NCBI RefSeq assembly: GCF_014529535.1
Contig: NW_023503496.1
Span: 744,001 to 808,000 of the forward strand
From: Bradysia coprophila
Taxonomy: Eukaryota > Arthropoda > Insecta > Diptera > Sciaridae
Reading direction: 5' to 3'
DNA: 64,000 nt
The position numbers were made by a program, and so were the translations under genes. The stretch's first letter is position 1; the number at the start of each line of letters is the position of its first letter. The notes beneath the pieces were generated by a model. It made no database searches. It was not told where the DNA came from and worked only from the letters and a program-made list of their open reading frames with translations. This document shows, piece by piece, positions 36,733-48,000 of this stretch.

Positions 36733-38929
36733 TGCCTCTGACTGTATTGCATTGGCTTCTGGTTACTAAGAACATTTTCTGACAAAACTAAGTCCTAACT
36801 ATAGGGATGGAATTCTTACCTTTCGACAATACCCTATCTAGCAACCTAACTATATTCGTTAACGTGGTAAAAATGCAACGTAGCCTTTGCATTTTACAAT
36901 AAAAATTAGAAATTAGTCAACAGTGTATGATTCTACAAACAAAGGAATAAGGTGGTATTTTGACGGCGTCAAAACGAAGTTTGTTTGCTAGAGAGGGTAT
37001 TGCTTTCGATTAATTTGACTTTTAAACAGAAACTTGAATTATTCATAAAAATTGGACCCTCAACATTAGGGTGGATCTATTTCAAAATCCACACCCAGTT
37101 CCATTTTTAGTTTCCCGATACAAACACCTGGGCCTATAGATCTCTTCGTTTGGTGAAACTGATGACGGAAACGTGAGGAATGGTGGGGAAAAGTGTGCAA
37201 ACTAATCGAAACCAACTTCACAATTTCACATAGTAATGAATAAGTGAGTGCGTCCAATTCTTTGAAATGAATGCAAATGAACTAAATACGGGGAATTCCC
37301 TTAGAAGCAAAGTTGGTTGTCATTAGTTTGCACACAAAACCGAACCGTCGATCGTCACGCCAGCGGTCATTTTAGTGATCTATCAATGGAAACGACTTCG
37401 TTTGAGTACCGTTATTCAGTTTTTACCACTTTCTGTATATCATGTCTAGGACGCTGCTAGTTCGATAAACCAAACAAACCAACAAAATGTATTGACTATT
37501 ATGTGATAGATGGACTTTCCTTCACATCTCCAGGGCGTTCCTCTAAGCTGTCAACTTTTTTACAAGAAAATTTTGTGTATGTCAAGTTCAGAGCGATGAT
37601 AAAATTTGGTGACTGTGACGTCGCTTCGACGGAAATACGTATTGAAAAATTTGTCTCCAAAAGGGCATTTTTCAAACAAGAATTTATGCACAAACACTGA
37701 TTATTTTAGCGATTCATTGCTAAAAAATGTGTAGAAAATAATTTCAAATGTGTGGTTATGTTGGTTTCTATTGGTCGCATATGATTCAGTTTTGTGTAGC
37801 ACTCTACTACAACTTACCTCTATCTGTCAAAGCGACGTCCCAGTCGAGAGATTATCAACTCTCTGGCGTGCTTGACATATGTCTTCTCAAAAAATTCAGT
37901 AGGATGGAAACAATTCTAATTGAAAAACTTAATTGCATTTACGTCAGCCGACGGTTTGCATTTTTGGCTCATCGCAACCCAAATCTGGAATGTGACCCTC
38001 TTGCAAAGTAAAACTGAATTTTTGCATAGATCATTTTGATGACCTTCCAAACGTCAGACACGATACCAGCTGTCAGACACGCCGAAAAATATCGAATGAA
38101 TTGAACGAATGATTTTCATCTAAAAATCAGCAAATTGAACGCAGTTAAACATCAATTGATTGAGGTTAGGGACCACTTGACGAAAAATTAAGTGGGGTTA
38201 CGTTGACGAGTACCGTATAATGAAAATGATCTATACTAGTGGTTCGCCTTGAACATATTTCGTTAAGTGGCCTTTTAAAAATCGGCACTGGAGATGCACC
38301 CAATTTGGCATCTCATTTTTCACTCATTTTGTCATATTGTGTTGCTAGGGCAATTTTTCGGGTCAGGAACATTAAAATTTACGTTTTTAGTTGAAGGAAT
38401 ATTGAATCGGGTTCCAGGCTTAGATCTACAACGTGGAAAGGGTTAGATCCAAAGATTCTCTGCAGATTCCTACTGCCTACCTTTGCACACTTAGAATAAA
38501 TATCAAAACGAGTCTCGTCAATATGATTGTACATTAGTAAAAGTCTTAAACATTTTACGTTTTAAAAGAATAGAAAAAGAAAAAACAGTCAAGTGCCTTA
38601 TACGTATCGTATTATATTGATAAACAGTTAAGCAACAATATGAAAAAAAAATTAAATTATAAATTATAAACAACACCATTAAATGCATAACCCAGTAGTT
38701 GTTTCTAGGAAATTAAATGACAAGAAGAAAAGAATCTGAAATCTGAAGCATAAAAAATGAAATCCGTTCGGTAGTCTATTCAGAACGGGAAAAAAAATAT
38801 TTCTAATAAATGTTTCTTAGTAAGAAGAGCCATCAATAGTAAACTGAAACGCAGCCTAAGTTACTTACGATCTTCTTTCATGTGCTTGAGGGCCAGAAGA
38901 AACAACTGGCAAAAAATACAACAAACGAA

Positions 38930-39180
38930 TTGATCATTGTCAATGTCGTTTGAGCTGTCAAATAAGCTGTCATTTTCACAAATCATCTCAAATGTCTCAC
39001 TGTCAAATTTTTCTGAGAATTTTATTGTGTCATTGCAAATTCACAATGACATTCTCTGAAAAAAATGACAGTGAGACATTTGAGATGTCGTTCACTGTAA
39101 CCTCAAATCGAACAAAAAAAGTATTGAATGGTGAGACGCCACACAAATTTTCACACATTTCAAGGGGCGGCAAGGGACTT
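38930..39180 (+). repeat. Dispersed inverted-repeat family, copy 1
   Basis: It begins GATCATTGTCAATGTCGTTT. The inner palindrome has CATCTCAAATGTCTCACTGTC on both sides. It is shared in reverse orientation with 54530-54750, where the two also share the block around GTATTG and GGTGAGACGCC. A shorter relative lies at 44640-44750. Confidence 0.7.
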
Positions 39181-39369
39181 TTTGATCGAAGAAACCGCTA
39201 TTTGACACTGATCTATTCTTTCGTACTATTTTTGACAGTTCCTTTGACAGATTGCTGCGATTTGTGACAAGTATGTTTGTGTCGACGGATGCAAATTAGC
39301 CCTCCACCAACCTTTACAAAAAAGGAGTTTGAACAATAGTCATTCACATAACATGGGAAAGCAGAGTTT

Positions 39370-41180
39370 TCGGGTGATTTTTGTTAATCCAAGGCGAAGC
39401 CGAAGTCAATAAACACACGATAACAAGACTTTTCACTTTTATCCGGTCGAAAGTAGTGCTTGAAACATGAAAAGTACGGTTTTCGACACATTTGCATGTA
39501 GAAACCATTATTTCAGCGCTCGAATTTAGGCTGTATTTTCAGCCTGCTAGTGATTGGCTCATAACATAATCCGTAATTTAAAATTCAACTCTTCAAAATA
39601 TATGAAAATATCATCAGCATAGCTCCTGAATGTTTCGTCAAATTAAGACGAAAATTCTTTTCTTTTTTAATTAAAATCCCATACGACAATCCAAAGATTT
39701 CTAATACTAAAAAAATCAAAAGAAAAACCAAAACAAAATTTAGGAGAGACAAAATGTTTTTTGATTATAAATAAGAGAAATTTAAATCGGTTTCAGTATA
39801 AAAATAATAATAATGGGCCCAAATGACGAACGGAGGTGTTAAGTTTGTGTTTTTTTGTTTCTAAAATAAAACTAAAATTTACTCTAATTCGATAATTCAC
39901 AATACACAATACAATAGAATTACCAGTGACGTTTCAAATCGAGATAAAAACAAACCAGAGAAAACAATTGACACAATTGTCAGATCGAACAACTTTAACA
40001 ACTGTCAAAAAAAAAAAACGTTTGTGCATCCGCTGAATAATCTGACAGCAATTGAGGTCTGGGAACAAAAATATGATCAAGAAATAACTCTATTAATACC
40101 ATTAGTACCGTTAATGATATTGTTATTAATACCGTTGCTGGTAACAATCTGCGATCACAACGCGTCAAGCATCAGAACAGAATTTAAATATGCTTCAAGC
40201 GGTAGTCACTGATCACTTAAGATTGTGTGACAAAATTTCCATGAGGTTTTGAATATTTACAGACATTTCCTCTATTGCATGGTATTATCTCGTAGAAGTG
40301 CCACACCATTTCTCTGTTCTCCCACCTCTCCCACTGTCCTCGCTACTGTCAATGTCGGAATTTTACACAAAATAACCGGCCTAATCAAGTCATGGCAAAG
40401 TAAAGTGAACCAGGCAGTAGCGCTTGATTTGACTAGGGACCTGAATTATCTACTAGCCCCATTTTTTGGGAATAAAACTAATTGGACTCATGTCAGTGTT
40501 CATTTGAGTTCATTTTCGTACAGTGTATCAGGTCACTTATTTGAAATTTCAAAAATGAACCGCTCCTGCCTAGTCTATTTTACTCTGACGTGTTCTGGTG
40601 CGTTGATTCAATACGTCAAATGCAACATGAATTCTACATTTTGGCGTATTCTCTCTCTGTAATATAGTTTCTAGTTTCGACGTTGGACGGTTCGTACCAC
40701 ACAGAAATATTACCAGTTTCACAGAAAATATACAAAATCGTCCCATGTTTCTAGTGCCTAGCATATTCAGCACCCATGGTCATTCAGGTCTCCAGCGACT
40801 CTTTTTCTAGACCAGTACGCAAGTTTTTTGTGGCAAAAATTGTCTTATCCCATTACCATCGATCATATTCCGGCGCCATGGACCATGGTCCAATTAGTCT
40901 CTATGAAGATGCGGCACTGCATTCATTCAAAAACTAATTTAACGACAAAAATATTTAATCCGAAACATTTCCAATCTTTCAGCCAATATGATGCAGAGAA
41001 AAACAGACAAACACAATGAACCTAACCTTAAAATCTACCTTATCTTACCAATAAAAATGAATTTTCGATTCTATTGAAATAAAAAGAAAATCATCAATCG
41101 ATTACACTACGTCACAAATGGTGTAAAAGATCAGTTAAAAGTTTAAATTAAAGTAAATGTAAAATGTAAAACAGCAGACA
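39370..41180 (+). repeat. Dispersed duplication (about 1.8 kb), copy 1
   Basis: Collinear with 51150-53106. Shared blocks include GAACGGAGGTGTTAAGTTTG, CGATTCAATACGTCAAATGC-like sequence, TTTTTCTAGACCAGTA, ACCATCGATCATATTCC and GAACCTAACCTTAAAATCTA. There is no intact coding frame. It may be an old transposon or a segmental duplication. This copy lacks two MITEs present in copy 2 and therefore serves as their empty site. Confidence 0.8.
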
Positions 41181-42513
41181 GTTTTCGCGTAAAGAAAAGA
41201 AATAAAAACCAAAAACAAAAGCAAAAAAATTAAAAAAAAAGAAAATTTTGCAAATTGAAAATATCAAATAAAAACAAACAAAAATGTATCTAACTACTCT
41301 CCACTGTAATTTTATCTCTGTCTATAAAGTCAATACCGAAGAAAGTGAAAAATTATATTAAAAAAATTAAATATATAAATAAAAGTACAAAATTAAACGC
41401 AGCAGTTTTTCTGGTTCTTTTTCGGTACAAATCTACAAACAAAAACCTCTTAGAAGAGGAGATGAGACGCAAGTCATTTACTTACAAGAGTATTGATATC
41501 AATTGAAACCAAGCTGTCACAGTCCCACAAATAACCTAAAACCATAAACTTCCGACATTTTTTGCGAATGCCACACCCTTCTACCATCAAAACTGTGAGT
41601 CTTTGCCGAAGAAACCAGTAATCTACCTGTCAAAGTTTCATAAATAACCTGAAACCACAAAATTGAAACACTTTTCCAACCAGCTGACATTTTTCGCGAA
41701 AGACACACGGTTCAACTTTTTAGAGCTAATGTTACCTCGGAGGACTTCACTTTGGGTTGATGTTTCAGAGTTAAGGCCAGATTCCCAGTAGGTGAACAAA
41801 ACGCTCCCAACCCGATTTTCTTAATTGGGTATTGAAGTTTCATAACTTATTTTTAATCGACCTAAAATATTATTCTAAACAAAAAATTGTTCAACGGTAT
41901 GTCTCTAAAACGCACTGATCTTTTATAAGTTCGTCTAAACTTCGAAACGTACCTACAGCCGCCCGTAAGAAAATTACAAAATGGCGGCCCTATATTTTTG
42001 ATTTTACACTGTTTTTAGAAATTCTTTTGATCCGAATTGTCTATACCCATTTAGTTCTTGAGACTGGAAACGGCCTCCGGCACATTTTAGGCGGCTGACA
42101 AAATTGGGTCAATTTAGGATCGTACTTTGTAAACTAAATTAATTTTATTAAAAAAAAACTGTGAATTTTAGAGGCATACCGTAGAACAATTTCTAGCTTA
42201 GAATAACGTTTTGCGTCGAATTGGTCGAAGAAAATGATGAAAAATTTATTATTTCCAGTCATGTAAACAAACAACAATATTGTCGCTTGGTGTGATGTGA
42301 GTTGCAGAAGAGATGACCGATGACCCAGTAGAAATAAAATGACGGCGGTAATCTTAAAAACTACGTTTTAGCGGAAACGGTTTAGTTTAAATGTGTGCAC
42401 GTTTCCGGTGAAATAAATTAGTGCGAAAGCATCCACTTTTGAGGAACTTTACGGTAACACCTTTAGCTGTTGGTGGGTCACATCCCTCATTGTTAAATGA
42501 CAATGACAAAATA
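41181..42513. other. Intergenic
   Basis: AT-rich sequence with A-runs at 41181-41400 and a small TGACGCAAGTC-type repeat fragment near 41465. No gene is recognised. Confidence 0.5.
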
Positions 42514-43099
42514 GAGAACGTCAGATTTTTTTAACGCTAAATGCCACACACTAACGCTAACGCTAAATCCATACGCTAATGGCAAATGCCGACGATAAAG
42601 GCAAGATTAATGAGTTAGTCGACGCCATGTTGTTTTTAATGTTAACATCTGAGGCCGCCAATATCAAATATGAGATTCGTCATTTAATTGCAAGAAATTT
42701 ACGAAAGTTAAAAATTTATTTATGAAATACGGATACATAGTCGGCCATTTTTGATTCCAATTCGAATTGATTCTATTCCAATTGCACTGCATTTGAATTC
42801 TTTAATCTTACATCAAAATGGCGGACCATGTATCCATATTTCATAAATAAATTTTTAAGTTTTGTACCTTAGAATTATGGCAATGAATTAATTTTTAAAT
42901 TTCAAACAGCGATTGATGATATATTCAGAGATGAAAAAGTGTTTGATATTGGCGGCCTCACAGATGTTAACCTTAAAAAGCAACATGGCGTCGACTAACT
43001 TATTAATCTTGCCTTTATCGTCGGGATTTGCCATTAGCGTATGGATTTAGCGTTAGCGTTAGTGTGTGGCATTTAGCGTTAAAAAAATCTGACGTTCTC
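42514..43099. mobile_element. TA-flanked fold-back element A
   Basis: It starts GAGAACGTCAGATTTTTTTA and ends with the exact complement. TA lies on both flanks (42512-42513 and 43100-43101), consistent with a TA target duplication. The arms of about 145 bp contain AACGCTAACGCTAAATCC and GTCGACGCCATGTTG. A second internal inverted pair flanks TCGGCCATTTTTGATTCC. Confidence 0.85.
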
Positions 43100-43107
43100 T
43101 AATATTG

Positions 43108-43828
43108 GAGAACGTCAGATTTTTTTAACGCTAAATGCCACACACTAACGCTAACGCTAAATCCGTACGCTAATGGCAAATGCCGACGATAAAGGCACCA
43201 TTAATGAGTTAGTCGACGCCATGTTGCTTTTAAATTTAACATCTGTGAGAACTGTGAGGCCACTAAAAAATCAGGCACTTTTTCATCTCTGAATATAACT
43301 GCAATCGGTGTTTGAAATTTAAAAATTTATTCATTGCCATAATTCTAAGGTCCATTCATATGAGATTCGTCATTTATTTGCAAGAAATTGACGAAAATTA
43401 AAAATTTATTTATGAAATGTGGATACATGGTCGGCCATTTTTGATTCCAATTCGAATTGATTCTATTCCATTTTGCGCTGCATTTGAATTCATTAATCTT
43501 ACATCAAAATGGCCGGCCATGTATCCATATTTCAAAAATAAATTTTTAATTTTTGTAAATTTCTTGCAAATAAATGACGAATCTCATATTAATGGACCTT
43601 AGAATTATGGCAATGAATTAATTTTTAAATTTCAAACACCGATTGCTGATATATTCAGAGATGAAAAAGTGCCTGATATTTGTGGCCTCACAGATGTTAA
43701 ATTTAAAAGCAACATGGCGTCGACTAACTCATTAATGTTGCCTTTATCGTCGGCATTTGCCATTAGCGTACGGATTTAGCGTTAGCGTTAGTGTGTGGCA
43801 TTTAGCGTTAAAAAAATCTGACGTTCTC
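43108..43828. mobile_element. Fold-back element B, adjacent copy of A
   Basis: Same termini and subterminal sequence as element A, separated from it by 8 bp (TAATATTG). The right flank is TA; the left flank is TTG. It is about 135 bp longer than A because more of the inner inverted repeat is retained. Confidence 0.85.
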
Positions 43829-44051
43829 TATTATATTGCATTATTGGCTGACATAAAGTTAATTTAAACAGATCGGCTCATCAGGTCAGGTTTGGTCGGG
43901 CCAAAAGTAAATTAAATCACGTCCGCGAATCGCTCGTTTTCCTAGATCCCACAACGTTTTTCCCATGCGGGAAAACGAGTGTTTTTCTACGAATTTCGAT
44001 TAGAATCAATCACTCTATCTTTCTTCGAATTTTGATTGAGTTGATCATAGT

Positions 44052-44263
44052 CAAGGCTGTATACTTTGGGGAGGTCACGCAGATACAGATACGCGGGTTA
44101 CACACCACAGTTGATGATAAAATGGCCGATTTCATACAAAAATTCACCTACTCTGATGATTCTCGTCGTCTTGATGATGTGGTGAATTATCTTACATGTA
44201 AAATCATCAGAAGTATCTAATGAGATGGCGGTCTGCGTGACCTCCCCAAAGTATACAGCCTTG
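44052..44263. mobile_element. 212-bp MITE with 32-bp TIRs and 9-bp TSD (MULE-like)
   Basis: GATCATAGT at 44043-44051 is repeated exactly at 44264-44272. The terminal inverted repeats are perfect over 32 bp and begin CAAGGCTGTATACTTTGGGG. A 9-bp duplication with long TIRs is typical of Mutator-like elements. The 62-codon frame inside is not a gene. Confidence 0.9.
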
Positions 44264-44639
44264 GATCATAGTAAACGTTCTCTCAGTAAATAGTGCGGGA
44301 TGGATAAGCAAATTTAACGAGTTACACGAGTAAACAAGTGAATTATGCTGGTTATAGGTGAATTTAAGTGAGATTAAATAAATGGAGAGAGTTGTCAACA
44401 TAAGTAATTTTCATGCCTTGGGCCACAGCATGAACATAAGAAATATTTGGAGGCTAATGCTATTTTAAGAGGCGTTGTATTTCTTTCGTAAAGACAGGAG
44501 CCGTGATTTGTTAGTGTCAATAAAAACGTACAACACATGCAATCGTACACACATACATCTTTGAAATTTGGAGGCTATTTTGACGTTAATAGATCAGTGT
44601 CAAATAACGGTTTCTTCTCTCAAAATGGTGTCAAATGAG

Positions 44640-44750
44640 TTGTCAATTTCACAAAGATAACCTCAAACAGTGACAGCTTCATATAAATTTTTGTAACATT
44701 GTGGAAATGACAGCTCATTTGACATCTCAAACGACATTGACAATGATCTA
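44640..44750 (-). repeat. Short relative of the 38930-39180 family
   Basis: GTTGTCAATTTCACAAAGATAACC at the left and CAAACGACATTGACAATGAT at the right match the termini of the copies at 38930 and 54530, with a shorter interior. Confidence 0.6.
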
Positions 44751-45058
44751 TAGAATGAGTGAATGAGTGAGCGTAACTCGTTTCTCAAAGGATTACTTAT
44801 ATGAAATTTGTTTGAAATGGCATTTTGATTCAAAATTCTTGAATTTGTCATTGATTTTTGACCCCCTTCCTCCTCTCGCGTATTCATTAATTACATGTTG
44901 CATATTGTTTCATCAAAACCATCTTCTAATCACATAGTTGGTATCGAAGACAACTGCCACTAAAACATTGGAAGTAATTGCTGCATTCTTTCTGCTTTAA
45001 AAATAAACAAAAATTGAATTTGCCCTTCTGCTACAGTATAACCAGTACTTACTGTTTG

Positions 45059-48000
45059 TTAACAATAATCAGGTTCATCTGAGTCATCATCACAATCGAT
45101 GTTTCCATCACAAAAACGACTGCTTTCAATGCATTCACCGCTAGCACACGTAAACTGGTCCAACGGGTGACACTAAATAGTTTTGCAATTATATAGCACT
45201 TCGTGGAAATGTCAACTTCTGTTCTAGAAGTTCTAGGACGCTTGGTTTATTTACAAGAAAATCCAACTTGACGAAAAGTATGTATTTTTGTCAAGTTATA
45301 TTTTTCTTATAAAAATAATTCTGCTGAGTTGATCACGTCGGCGGTGGCATCAAAATTTCTCTGTGGCGCCAACTATGTTTGAGAAAGTCTATATGGCGAT
45401 TTCAACTTAACAAAAAAAATATTTCTGCAAGTTGACTTTTGACACAATAGGTTTGTTCCAAGGTCATTTCGAAATGTCAAATATCATCCACAGAAGGCAA
45501 CTTAACCTCAACTTTCAGGTTGACGAAAATTTTAACGAAAAATTTACGAAGAAATTTGTAGACTTTTAGGTTATGTTAATTTTTGTGGATGAAATCGTTG
45601 TCGTTCGTGCTGTCAACGTTCGGGTTTACAGTTAATTGGAACAAACCTATATCTAATGAGTGCGTCTAACAATTTTGATGCCACCCACCGTATGTGTCTT
45701 AACCTAGTCTTTCAGAACCTCAATAAAAATACCAATGAAAGTTTGTGCCAAATATGGTACATCCATACAGGACCGGAGGACAAAACAATTTCACATTTAT
45801 TATCCTAAGACGAACTAGTCCAGCCCAGGGACTAACGTAAGGATTTTCCCGTGGGTGGGATTTCGACGAAAAGGCGCAAAAATGACTTCCTAATTCTTAC
45901 TTAGAGGCGCCAAAAACAATGATTAAAAAAAGTCGAATTTTTCCTAGGGAGATTTGAAACACATTTTCCTTCCACTTCTGAGCCCTTCTTCTGGTGAAAA
46001 AGCCCGCGTTTGTTTTGTTGTCATTTAATTTGATTTCCTATTTTGCAGAATAATTTGAGATCTTACCAATGGCATGCAATTTCTTGATAATTTTGCCATT
46101 TGGCAAAACAGATTTGCAGTAATCATCTTTTCACAAAGAACGTGACTTACGTTACAATCAAATCTGAAGTGAATATGTAATAAAGGGTAGCACTCAGCAC
46201 GCTTCCTTGTGGGACTACTGCTAGGATATGAGCTAGATATCCTAGATTTCTGACAATTTGGTACAAAGACCGTTTTTGTGGAAATGATTGAACAATTTTA
46301 ATAAGATAGAAAGGAAACTTTCGAAGGAACATTTTGTGTATTAGACTCTTATGCCATGCACTATCAGAGGCCTTCTCTATGTCAAATGTGAACAATCCTG
46401 CAGAGTTTTTCTTATTTAGAGCTTGTTGGATATGATTACCTAAGATTTTGCTGATGGAGTTTGGCAGGCTAATTGGTCTGTAGTTGCTAGCACCTGATGT
46501 ATCCTTAAGGAATGAAGACTGCTTTTGCAATTGCTAACCAGCCTAGTAATTTTCCACAGTTGGTTAGAGTAATTTTTCAACTGTGAAAGTCGGTCGTTCC
46601 ACCTTTCCTTATTGAAGAATTTAAATTGAGCTTTGATCAATATGTTCAGATGGTTAATTTTCTTGTCAATGCTGAGGACATGGTTTCGCTGCCACAAAAC
46701 TTGGAATAAAATCAAAAGTACTTTTTACGTTTTTGTAAAAATTTATAGTGTGGTCAAAATTGAATTCGTGGATGGGAATTCAAAAGGCGCGGGTGGGAAA
46801 ATTCCCACCCACGATGTTCCTTAGGTTAGTCCCTGGTCCAGCCCCTTGTGTGAATCCGATTTTATTTTATGTGATTGAGCATGAAAAACTGCGAAGCAGC
46901 GAAACTATTTTGGAGAAAAGCGGTTTATTTGAGAAAAAAAAGTCAAATATCTATGTACATAGTACCAACGAACATCAACACAAGGTATGGTCGAATGTCA
47001 AACTTTGTATGAAGCGGAGGACATAGCGATTTCATATAAACAAACTCACCTCTCATGAAAGGTGAGTTTGTTTATATGAAATCGCTATGTCCTCCGGTTT
47101 GTATGAACAGACCATACCTGGTTTATACTTTCATTGCACAGTACCGAATGTGAAAAGTCAATTCAAAAATTCTTTTTTCACTTAAAGGCCTGATTCAATA
47201 GGTTTCTTCCATCGTACAGTAAAAATGAATTTTGACCGGCCGAAAACAACCGACCGTCATCCACAGAAGTTAACCTGTTACAGACGGCTGTCATCTGTTA
47301 TCGACAACGACAGCAATAATTAACGACAAGCTTTGACCGATGAGGTCTTATATAGCAAAAGACATGTTCAAAACAAATGAAATAAAAGATTTCTGAAATC
47401 AAATTCTGAAAATCTTCTATCAAATGAAGTAATAGTTTGAATAGTAAAATTGTTAATATGCTTGCCGTCTGTGACAGGTTCATAACCGCAACTCAAAAAA
47501 AAATTCGTTCACTAAAACTTCAAAGTGAGGTTGAGTCATCTGTGGATGACGATTGACATTTTGAACGGCCTTGGAACCTATACCAAAATTTAGTGGAAAA
47601 TCTATTTTATTGTGAAACAAAATGGCGTTGATATGGGAATCTTCCCAAATGACTCGGAAATTTCCTAAACTTTGACTTCATCTCACACCATCAATACGAA
47701 ACCGATTTTCATTAAATAAGGGCTTTTTGGACAGCTTGAGTTTGAGTGCCTTTCGAACGCTGCGTCGCGGACTTAATGCCCTTTCTTGAAGCCAGTATTT
47801 CAACTGTTACTAGAACTGATATCTTCCAACATTATTTAGTATTTCTTTCTGAGCAAAATAGTGACGCGTAATTAATGAATATTGAAGAAGAGCCTGTCGA
47901 CAACATTTTAAATGAATTTCCCGAAAATGTATGGAAAATTGTATCACAAAAAATCACCGAAAAAATTCAAAGAAACTCACATTCCATTGTATACGGGCAT

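Larger units (their letters stand above)
36306..39369. other. Intergenic with fold-back repeats
   Basis: It contains the inverted repeats at 36541-36732 and 38930-39180. The remaining sequence (36750-38925) has no recognisable gene. Confidence 0.5.
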
